Origin: Bondarzewia mesenterica
Taxonomy: Eukaryota; Basidiomycota; Agaricomycetes; Russulales; Bondarzewiaceae
Length of the DNA stretch: 30,348 nucleotides
Direction of reading: 5' to 3'
Assembly (NCBI GenBank): GCA_004802705.1
Contig: SGPL01000411.1
Span: 1 to 30,348 of the forward strand
Every line of letters starts with the position of its first letter. Within the stretch, counting starts at the first letter, position 1. Both the position numbers and the translations under genes were made by a program. The notes under the pieces are model-generated. The model was not told the origin of the DNA. It made no database searches and was given only the letters and a program-made list of their open reading frames with translations. Shown here piece by piece: positions 18,418 through 27,322 of the stretch.

Positions 18418-20904
18418 ATGGCATTTCTGCATACTCCGTTCAAGAAAACGAATCATCATTCGCAAACCAGGGCTAATATCCAGACCTACTCGTTCGAGGC
18501 AGAAGTCATCATTCGAGATGAGATGCGCGTGTCTGCGTTCGGATACCAAGATGACTTCTTCGAAAAGTTCTTACCTGAGAAGGACCTGCTTATTGACGAG
18601 ATACTAGACAAGATGATCGCCAAGGGTCTTCTTGTTGATACTGCGGGATCCTACCATTGGACACATATTCCGCAGGACCCGGCGACGGAGGCGCTCCTTT
18701 ACGATCCTTTTACCGAGACACTTAACGAGATAGCGGAGGCTTGCGGCAGCAAGAGGACTTTCGACGTCGTCTGGAAGAACACGCACAGCAAGAAGACTGC
18801 CTCGGATTTCGCAGTGGAGTATAGGCCGGACATCGTCGGCGTCCTTCGTACCCAAGAGGATCCCACTAATGCCGCCGTCTGGTGGCGACTGGTCCACATA
18901 CCCATCGAGGTCAAGAAACACGGCGAAGAGACCTCCGCTTTGGTTCAGCTCTTGAAGTACACACGCCAGGCGCTCATGGAGCAAGTCGACCGTCGGTTCA
19001 TCTATGGGTTCATCTTGGCTAAACGAAACGTGACTGTCTGGCATGTCGACCGATCAGGAGCCATCGGGTCAAAGTCGTTTGATATTCACACCGTGCGTCT
19101 TTGTGCCATCGTCTCATCTTTCTCATTGACCTTGGCCACTTTGTGTAGGATGCCAGGCTACTCATACGCCTCATCGTCTCCTTCACGACGAACTCGGACG
19201 ACGAACTCGGTTGGGATCCAACGATTAAGGTAATAACTGACTTGAACAGTTACCCACTCAAGGCGGAACTATCGTACAAAGTCCCCGACCAGGTATCTCC
19301 GTATCATCGGCAGTGGCTTGTCAGCATGCCAGAGACTGGTGGACGATCTGGACGAGAGAATTTTGTAATGTTCACAGCTCATAGCTTGGCCAAGGCAGAG
19401 GTAATCCGCGGAAGGGCGACGCGAATTTGGAAAGCGTGGAAGATGGAGGACATGAAGAAGGCAAAGGCTGATCGGGATGTACGCATCTTTTCTCTCGATT
19501 CAAGGTTTACACTGCTGATTCGGTTGCCTCGCCAGATTTTCATCGTCAAGGATACTTGGAGGGATGACCGTCGTGGACTCGAAGGCGAGATATACGATAA
19601 GATCGGACTCGTTTCAGGCGTTGCAGTCATACATTCGTATGAAACCGTGCATTTGAGGATGAAGGCCGATACAACGAAGCATCTCATCAGACGTGACCTT
19701 GTACCGACCGGTCCTCCGCTCAATATCGCCACGAATCAACGGAGGCTAAGGAAAGATGCGATGAACGAGGATGCCTATCTTCGACCGGTGTCGCTCGTGA
19801 ATGAGTGGGAAGATTGGTATGAACCCGCGACTTCGGGAAAGCCGGCCGTCCCGCAGGGTCGCACGCATTCGAGACTAGTGCTCGAAAGCTACGGCTGTCT
19901 GGTCGAGAAGTTTCTGTCGCTCGAGGAGCTTATGGCTGTATTCCACGATGCAGTTCTAGGTAAGTAGTGAACTGTTTTCGAGTATGGCTTCACCTTAGGT
20001 GTGTTTTGTAGGTCATCTCAATGCGTACAATGCAGGCATTCTGCATCGTGACGTCAGCTCGCGCAATATCTTGATTACAGGTTTACCGAAGCCGGATCGC
20101 GGTATCATAATCGACTTCGACTATAGCATCAAATATAAGACCCACGTTCCTATCCTAGAAGATGAACGAACGGTGAGCTGCTGAATAGCTTTCTTCATGG
20201 GTCAGACCATAGCTAATAATCTCGCGCCACAGGGTACCTTGCCCTACATGAGCGCAGAGCTCGCAAGCTCACGCCATGATCCATACGAAGTTGGCAACGA
20301 TTCATTTCCAAAGGTGACGCGGCATGAACTCGTTCATGACCTGGAATCTTTTTTCTGGGTCTTGTGTTGGATCTGCATCTGCCGGAAAGGTCCTGGGACT
20401 CATCGCTTTTTAACCGTCAACGACAGCGAGGAGTGCAAAGAAGCCGTCAGTAACCTGTTCGAGACCGAATCGACAAGGCTCAACGCCATGGCCAAGACAC
20501 AGATCATGGAGAAAGAGTCCAGATTCGGTTCTGATATCTTAAAGAGCTTTTCTCCATACTTCGAACCTCTTGCTGATACGATCAGGGCGCTTCGGAATAT
20601 CCTCAGGGAAGCCTACAGCACACGAAAGTGGGATGGCCTTCACCAGAAGTTCCTGGCTGTGCTTGCGAAAGCGGAGGACGATATGACACGGCTCAAATGG
20701 AACGATACTGACCCAGAGTACAAGCGCATGGAGGAGGAGACGAGGCGGTGGAGGGATGAGCACATGGGTCATATACCTCCAAAGCAGCCACCGCTGAAGA
20801 GGAAGCGTACTGAATCGACTCCGGGGCCGTCCACTGCTGGGAAGACGTCGAAGAAGTCGAGGCCGAGGCGGCGCCGCCGTGGCGCAGGAAGTAAGAAGGC
20901 TTGA
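18418..20904 (+). CDS. FunK1-family protein kinase (fungal-specific)
   Basis: Exons 18418-19092, 19149-19478, 19536-19959, 20012-20172 and 20233-20904 join to about 753 residues. The N-terminal half (EAEVIIRDEMRVSAFGYQDD, FEKFLPE, YRPDIVGVL, IPIEVKKHGEETSALVQLLK, FIYGFILAKRNVTVWHVDR, DELGWDPTI) and the kinase half are typical of FunK1. Kinase motifs: GRATRIWKAW, IFIVKDTWRDDRRGLEGEIY (the VKD lysine), GHLNAYNAGILHRDVSSRNI (HRD loop), GIIIDFDYSIKYK (DFD in place of DFG), GTLPYMSAELA and HDLESFFWVLCWICI. The C-terminus is strongly basic (KRKRTESTPGPST, then RPRRRRRGAGSKK), a likely nuclear signal. FunK1 kinases are expanded in mushroom-forming fungi; substrates are not known to me. The start is uncertain: an ATG at 18357 opens another frame that would join this one if the GGG at 18470-18472 were one base shorter. 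Confidence 0.9.
19185..19210 (+). repeat. 13-bp perfect tandem duplication inside the FunK1 kinase gene
   Basis: ACGACGAACTCGG occurs twice in direct succession (19185-19197 and 19198-19210). As 13 is not a multiple of three, the two copies are read in different frames, giving TTNSD then DDELG. Confidence 0.9.
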
Positions 20905-21500
20905 GTTCCTTCTTCGCATTTCCTCTGCGGACTCTGACAATTGCTGCATCTGTTGAATATGTGTTTCTGTCCTTACTTTGATTGCTGTCCTTACCGTTCC
21001 CGAATAGTATGCTTTATGACTCGTTCCACGGCCGGCGGTTATGAGCATTCAGAAGTTCTCTCCACACGAGTTCTGAGACCACGCTGTAATCTCGTTCAAG
21101 TTTGTTGGGTTATTGTTGGTTCATCAGTATGCCCATCACCCGATTGGGTTCCATGTCGAGACCTAGGATCAAAGTGACCACGCAGCAAGCCTTGGGCCGT
21201 GTGAGAACCGATCAGAAGACGTCAAGCGTCAAGAGATACAATTTGTTCAACAAGGCAACGATCTTCATGCAGCCATCCTTCACTACAGCACAGCGGAGAC
21301 TCCTGGATCAGGGTAATATGATATTCAAGAGCGCACCTACCATCCACGGTTTGAAACTTACATTCCTGACGATGGCACAAGAACAACGAAAGCTACATGT
21401 AGTGACTACGCGACTTACAAGAACAACAACTGCTAGAACTCAACCAGCAGGCTACACAGAGCAAGTTACTTCCGCTCGAATCTGCATAGGTGCAAACTGC
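20905..21500. other. Intergenic region between convergent FunK1 and SUP35
   Basis: About 600 bases between two stops facing each other. A plus-strand open frame overlaps 21102-21584 but runs antisense into the last exon of SUP35 and shows no domain; I do not call it. I see no other feature. Confidence 0.5.
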
Positions 21501-23638
21501 TTAAGCCGCGCTGGAGATAGTAAGATTGGCAACGGCATCTGCGACCTCGTCGACGTGCCCTTCAATCAACTTGGTGACCTGTGAACAGATAAGATGAGCA
21601 TCAACGCCGACTCGAGATGGCAAAAGGGGTATTTCGCTAACCTTTCCGATTGCTATTGTTTTGCCTGAAGTCAAGTTAAAATAGGAATTAGAGGACATGG
21701 CGAAGACGTGGAAAAACGTACCTTCGTCTCGAAGGGTGAAACGACCTAGCTGAGGGTAGTCCACAAAGCGTTCGACACAGATAGGTGCAGCGGTCTCAAT
21801 CAAGGCTACGATTCGTTGTCCTAGAGTCCGCGTATGTATCAGTAACTGCCCAGACACTGAAGATGTTCGTGCTCACCGCGTTTGGCAAACTGTGGAGGTT
21901 TCTTCGATTTGCGGCCAGTTGCCTTATCGAAATAATTCAACAGCGCCTGCCCTAGATGTGAGCGACATCATCGCTAAGATCAATCAGAACGACACTTACA
22001 GAAAGCGTGACCTCTTCCGCCAACGTATGTACATGCATGACAGCTGAGTAACCAGCACAGATAATATTCTTATGCTCCAAGATCGCAAGCTGGGCCTCGA
22101 ATTGGCGCACGGCATGCACGGGCTTCGCTGGACTGGTTAGGACAAAACCTGGGCTGATATCTTCGTCCTCGACCCCACGCAGCCGGATGCGGACGTTGTC
22201 GCCCGACACGGCCGTGTTCACGTCGTCTTCCATCTCGTTATAGATGGCAGAGACTTCAACTGTGTCTTTATTTGGCATCAAAGTGAGCGTGTCGCCCTTG
22301 CGGATATGTCCCGACTCGATCTTTCCGACGACGATGGTGCCAAGGTCTTTGTACTTCTCCGAGATGGGCATCATCAATGGCGCGTTGATCTTGCGATACA
22401 CCATTGGCATCTGGTCTAGGTGTTCGAGGAGAGAAGGACCGCTGCACGAACACTAAGCGGAACTCGCGGTGAATGACCATTAAATACTCACTCCCACCAC
22501 GAGCAAACAGATTTATCGACTCGGTCCTTGAGGTTGGCGCCTGTGTATGCTGACACGGGAAGCCATGTAACATCCGTCTTGGGGTTGAACCCAGCCCCAC
22601 GGACGAATGGTGTGAGCTTGTCCTTGATTTCCTCGTAACGCGACTTCTCCCACAGCACCGTCGGCTCGTCCATTTTGTTTATCACCACAACCAGCTTGCC
22701 CACTCCTGCCGTCTTGACCAACATGATGTGCTCGCGGGTCTGACCGCCCTTTTCGAAGCCGCTCTCGAACTCGCCCTTGCGCGCAGAAATGACAAGAATG
22801 GCGACGTCCGCCTGGGCTGCNCCAGAAATCATCGACGGCACGAATGTCTTATGCCCTGGAGCGTCGAGGATAGTATATCGTCTAGCGGTCGTCTCAAAGT
22901 ATGCACGGCCGACCTCGACGGTCTTGCCCTGTGCCCGCTCTTGTGGGGTGGAGTCCAGCGCCCAGGAGAGATACCAGCTCTCGCGACCGGCCTCCTTGGC
23001 CTCTCGTTCGTACTTTTCCATGGTGCGCTTGTCGACCATGCCGCAGATGTANAGGAGGTTGCCTCCCATAGTACTCTTTCCGGCATCAACGTGACCGATG
23101 AAGACGATGTTAAGATGCTCCTTGACTGGAGCAGATCTAAATTGCTGTTCAAAGTCACAATGAAAATGCGAGACTCACTGTCTCCNAANAGATCTTGAAC
23201 AACGGCCTGATCGGCCACATTTTGCACCTCCTGCGCGATGACNGCAGTGTCCGTCTTGGCTTTCTCCAAGGTAAANGTCTTAGATGTNGGAGCTGGAGAT
23301 GGAGCGGCGGATGTTCTGGCGGGAGTTGAGGAAGCAGACGAGACACTTGCGGTAGTCTTCGGGGTAGGTTTTTGGGCGGACGCTGCTGGAGCAGGAGAGG
23401 GCGCAGGGGGTGCAGAGGGCGTANATGAGGGTGCGGATGGCGCTGGTGAAGCGGCGGGTGTCAGCTTCNACCCTCCNATGTTCAGGCTAATGGTCGGTGG
23501 TGGTGCAGGAGCCTCTGTCTCAACAGGTCGNTCAACAGGCTTGAGGGGGGCCGCGGGAGGTTGTTGCGGTTCTATCCCTGGTGTCCTGAAGGCCTTGCCT
23601 GGGACGAACTCGAATGCACCGGCATTTAGTTTGCTCAT
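21501..23638 (-). CDS. SUP35: Translation release factor eRF3 (GTPase)
   Basis: Exons 23638-23179, 23125-22492, 22441-22000, 21946-21877, 21820-21722, 21664-21642 and 21578-21501 join to 601 residues. The GTPase domain has G1 GHVDAGKST, G3 DAPGH, G4 NKMD, and the eRF3-type stretch YICGMVDKRTMEKYEREAKE; the beta-barrel domains follow (KYKDLGTIVVGKIESGHIRK, DDVNTAVSGDNVRIRLRGVE, GRKSKKPPQFAKRGQRIVAL, YPQLGRFTLRDEGKTIAIGK). eRF3 works with eRF1 to end translation. The N-terminus starts SKLNAGAFEFVPGKAF, a clear PAM2 motif (LNxxAxEFxP) that binds the MLLE domain of poly(A)-binding protein. The rest of the roughly 150-residue N-terminal region is Pro/Ala/Ser/Thr-rich, not Gln/Asn-rich, so it lacks the yeast-type prion domain. 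A few codons contain N. Confidence 0.97.
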
Positions 23639-24034
23639 GATGAGTTTTGAGTCTATCCCAGGTGCCTAACTGAGTGGAATCAGGNCAATCGGAGGGGAAG
23701 GGAGAAGAGGGACGAGGNGAACAGAAGAAAGATATTTTCGGGCGCGCTACCGCTCCAAATTAAAAGATCGTGACCACGAGTCTACATGCACGTGCANACC
23801 GACGCGCTCTCAAACTCGAAAAAAAAAGAAAATATTATGTATTATTGTCGCACCGGANGTCAATAAGCAGGCTAGCTCTCCCTGGNAATAGAAGTTGTAG
23901 ATACAATCATAGACCNTTCCCGACAAACTATGATCTAACAACGTGAAGATGATTTNCTTCAAAACNTAACCAAAGTGAAGCGCATCTTCTAAAAGATCAT
24001 TGAACAGGAGCGTATAACCCAAGAGAAATCACNT
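23639..24034. other. Intergenic region between SUP35 and the TFIIIA-like gene
   Basis: Both neighbours lie on the minus strand, so this holds the SUP35 promoter and 5' UTR and the TFIIIA-like 3' UTR. It has scattered N. I see no gene. Confidence 0.5.
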
Positions 24035-25838
24035 CTACGAAGNNCGCCTTTGCCTCCTCACGTTCCTCGCCCANCCATCCANCANCTCTTTCTCCAGCTC
24101 AACCTCATGTNCCGCGCGCANATGCCTGCGCAGATCATANGCCCTACNGAACACGTANTCACACGGCTCACGNAGGCTCTCCCCCAGCACGCCCTNNTTC
24201 AGCGGCGGCAACTCCANNTCCAGGCCGTGCATCTCCGGATAAGGGCANTGCAACATACGGTCNGNCGCTNCCGCCGCGGCNCGTTTCGAGTAGGCACGCC
24301 CCGTCANCGTCATCGANNTCNATGNCCNTNNCCNTGCGCNTCTNCGNNNCTNTNNNNCTGTNCCNCTTGCNTCNGCGNCNNCNTCGGAATCGTGTGCCTG
24401 TCCATGTGCCTCCGACGAAGGGCCCGCGAGATCGGATCCATGCAGGCGCGCGANATGTCGTTGGAGAAGATGCTTATAACCAAANGCGCGACCGCACTCA
24501 GCCTGCGGACACNCAAAGTCGCGCCGTCNTAAATGCGTGATAGCATGATGTGTCNCNAGCGCCTTTTTTCTACAATCAATGCANACATTGTCAGTCNTAN
24601 NTCAATCGTAAATNGNGTGCAGNACGGNNGCAAATGTAGNNANAAAGACAACATACTGATTTGAAATNNTTCTCACATCCCTTTTCCTCGCACTTCCAAT
24701 CCCTCCCCACGTCCCCACCCCGCNGACGCTTGCGCGGCGGCGCAGTTTCAGTTTCCACATCCTCATCACCGCTATCCCGCCCCTCCGCCTCTCCATCCAT
24801 GGCATCCTGAACCACGCGCTCGTCATGCAGCTTCAGGTGCGCACGCAGTCCGTTGTGTGAAGTAAATGCCCTTCCATCGCATGCGGCATGAGGGCAAGTA
24901 GGCGGGTGATCGGTGCGGATGTGATGCTGGAGCGCTGTCCATGTCGGGAAATGAGTTGGCTGCGCGGCCGTAATGCATGCAGCGAGCACGCATCTGTATC
25001 GCTTTTCTAGAGACGAAAAGAGCGGTTAAACTTGCGTAAGATACTCAATGATGTGAGGCATACCCACCATCGTGTACCTTGAGGTGTGCGCGCAGCTTCT
25101 GGTTCGTATCGAACGATCGCACGCACTCCCCATGCTCACACTGGTACGGTTTCGTCCCAGGAGGTGCGTGCGCGGTAGCTAAGTGCGCGCGAAGCTGATG
25201 GTGTTTCAAAAACGCGTCCGCACACGACGTGCACTACAAGAGAAGCCGTTCAATGGAAGTCTAAAATGCCGTATAAAATGCAAAAAAGGAGATGCGCACC
25301 TTGAATGGTCTCTCGCCCTTGTGTATAACATCCTGATGCACCTTCAGGTGCTGTGCAGTCCAGAACCGTTTATCGCAACCTGGCTCCTCACATGCGAGCG
25401 GCCTCTCCGAGCGGGGCAGGTGCGTGCGACGATGCGCCTGCAGATGGCTCTCACGCAGGTACGACTTGTCGCAAGTAGAGCACACAAACGGGCGCTGCGT
25501 ATACACTGAGCGATGCCTCCCGAGGGTGAGCGTAATTAACTTACCTGACCTGTATGTGAGCGCTCGTGCTCCTGCAAGCGAGACGGCTTCGTATACGCCT
25601 TGCTGCATCCTTCGAATGAACACTGGTAAAGCTTTTTAGTTTTTGCAGTAATGCGAGACAGGCCGGCGGCAGGCACGGAAGATTGTGCGTTCAAGTGATG
25701 GGAGCCGTAGTCTGATTCTGAGAACGAGGACACATCAAGGTCGACATCAGACGATGCGGATAGGTGTAGGACATAAGATTCGGGCGCCTTCCTTTTGCCT
25801 AGGACGGTCGTGGTGGGTACCGCGGGAGATGTAGCCAT
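24035..25838 (-). CDS. TFIIIA-type multi-C2H2 zinc-finger protein
   Basis: Exons 25838-25545, 25494-25300, 25233-25068, 25006-24657 and about 24569-24035 give roughly 510 residues. Nine C2H2-type fingers follow in order: YQCSFEGCSKAYTKPSRLQE, FVCSTCDKSYLRESHLQAH, LACEEPGCDKRFWTAQHLK, KCTSCADAFLKHHQLRAH, YQCEHGECVRSFDTNQKL, YRCVLAACITAAQPTHFPTW, CPHAACDGRAFTSHNGLRAH, then after an acidic/basic linker KCEEKGC..FKS, and CPQAECGRAFGYKHLLQRH. A tenth finger-like segment (CPYPEMHGL ... YDLRRH.RA.HEVELEKE) follows a spacer. TFIIIA binds the internal control region of 5S rRNA genes and recruits TFIIIC for Pol III. A Ser/Asp-rich N-terminus carries KRK. Exon 5 and its acceptor lie in N-rich sequence, so that boundary is uncertain. 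The finger order and spacing favour TFIIIA over a generic zinc-finger factor. Confidence 0.85.
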
Positions 25839-26159
25839 TCTATGTCTCTGACAAGCTAGATGTGGGCTTTTGCAAGAAAAAAAAAGTTTCAGCGAGGTTG
25901 ACAAGTCTACAGAAGTGGATTGATCACAGTAATATAGAGCATCAAAGTCAAGTAAGGCGATTCCGACAACAGACAGACGCGTATGGAATCACGGCGTGAA
26001 ACGGGACCTCGAGGAGAGGGAGGGGATTCCTGACGCCATCTCGTGACCCATCCCACGTGAACGAACACAATTATTTGCCCGCCCTGGCCCCTCTCGCAAC
26101 GATCACCCTCACATTGGATTCTATTGAACGACATGCGGACGTGTATCTAGTGTTAACCT
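25839..26159. other. Intergenic region upstream of the TFIIIA-like gene
   Basis: This holds the TFIIIA-like promoter and 5' UTR and the 3' end of the next minus-strand gene. I see no gene or clear motif. Confidence 0.45.
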
Positions 26160-26678
26160 TTAATCCTCGTTCCGCCCGAGAACATCTTGAACGAGCTTCC
26201 ACTGATATCCACCCTGCTCACTAGGTGGCTCATCAAGCTCCACCAGACCTTGGACCACCTTTGCAACTGCCCATATCGCCACTCGCAACACACTCAACGC
26301 AATCCCGCTCATCCACAGCAACGTCCATATCCCTCCATTACGGTTCCACCACAATCCGTCCGCCCACAAAAGCACCTTGTCCAATAATTTTTCGGCATGA
26401 ATCTGGGCTTCAACGTTTCTGGACAAATCTGGGGGCGATGGAGAGGTGAACTGGGCTCGCAGAGTAATAGTACTTGAGAAAATAAGACAGGCGAAGATGC
26501 AAGGCAAGGCGGCTGCGCGGAAGATGGTCTGTTGGGTGATGTCGGGGGAAGCGTGCATGTGACGGAGAGTTTGTCGCAATCCAGCGGGAGTCGTTTTTGC
26601 TGTACACGATGCTGTACGGTGATGGGTGGAGAGTTGCTCTGTGGAGTGCGAAGGAGGACGACGCCGTATTTCGGACAT
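26160..26678 (-). CDS. Small membrane protein of unknown function, two hydrophobic helices
   Basis: A single uninterrupted frame of 172 residues starting MSEIRRRPPSHSTEQ; an ATG 30 bases upstream (26708) would add ten residues. I do not recognise the family. Residues 1-50 are polar and rich in Ser, Thr, Arg and His. There are two hydrophobic segments: about 52-73 (IFRAAALPCIFACLIFSSTI) and about 117-145 (IWTLLWMSGIALSVLRVAIW and on). Between them lies a charged stretch with a Trp-rich motif (LLWADGLWWNRNGG). The C-terminus is acidic (ELDEPPSEQ). It could be a peripheral or two-pass membrane protein; no catalytic motif is visible. Lack of introns is unusual in this window, but the frame and composition look real. 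Confidence 0.6.
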   Translation of the reverse strand: MSEIRRRPPSHSTEQLSTHHRTASCTAKTTPAGLRQTLRHMHASPDITQQTIFRAAALPCIFACLIFSSTITLRAQFTSPSPPDLSRNVEAQIHAEKLLDKVLLWADGLWWNRNGGIWTLLWMSGIALSVLRVAIWAVAKVVQGLVELDEPPSEQGGYQWKLVQDVLGRNED

Positions 26679-27322
26679 TACTGGGAAGAGTTGAGGGATA
26701 CAATACAATGCTAGCCCTGCAAAACAATAGCAGGAAGAAATGTGGAAAGGGCGGCAAAGTCAGAAATACTTTTCAGCATGACCTGACGCTCACCCGAACT
26801 TCGTCATCTGCATCCCAGATCGGACAACTGCGTACCCTATTTCAAGCGTCAAACATTCAGATGTTTCGAGCTTCGAGTCAAAGGGCGTCCAAGATCAAAA
26901 ACAAGTTTCGAGGCACGCAAGTATTTTTCTGCGCAGATTTCACACAGAAGAAAGTCGTTCCGGATCAGCAAAGCAATTCAATGAGTGACAATGACACAAA
27001 GACCGCAAGCCCGCGTGTAATTGCAAACTTCTCTTTTGCGTACAAAGCCAGCGATGCTTGAGGGTTGCAACAAAAATCGAGAGTAAAGCCAGTGGAAGAG
27101 CCAGTGACTACAGAAGCTAGTAGATACTAAGTTAGAGAGTCAAGTCAAAAGACGAAAAAGTCGGATCTTAGACTCTCTTAGTAGACTTGACCAGAGGCTG
27201 GGACTCGCTGCCTGCGAAGACGCGGGTGGCGTCGGCCGTAGCTGTCACAGTAGTGCCCTCCACAACTCCTCCTCACACTTATCCATCTCTTTTCTCCCTA
27301 CAATCTTCTCCCTCGACTTCCC
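26679..27322. promoter_or_regulatory. Divergent intergenic region with CT-rich leader of SLA1
   Basis: The region separates the start of the small membrane protein from the SLA1 start. Its last 60 bases (27260-27322) are strongly pyrimidine-rich up to the ATG, a common feature of core promoters and leaders of well-expressed fungal genes. A plus-strand open frame (26597-27061) has no recognisable domain and is not called. Confidence 0.5.

Noticed and set aside
19230..19249. GTAATA...AACAG as a 20-nt intron in FunK1
   Set aside because: Too short for a spliceosomal intron, and the frame reads through it in phase (TIKVITDLNSYPLK).
21102..21584. 160-codon plus-strand open frame after FunK1
   Set aside because: It overlaps the last SUP35 exon in antisense and shows no family features.
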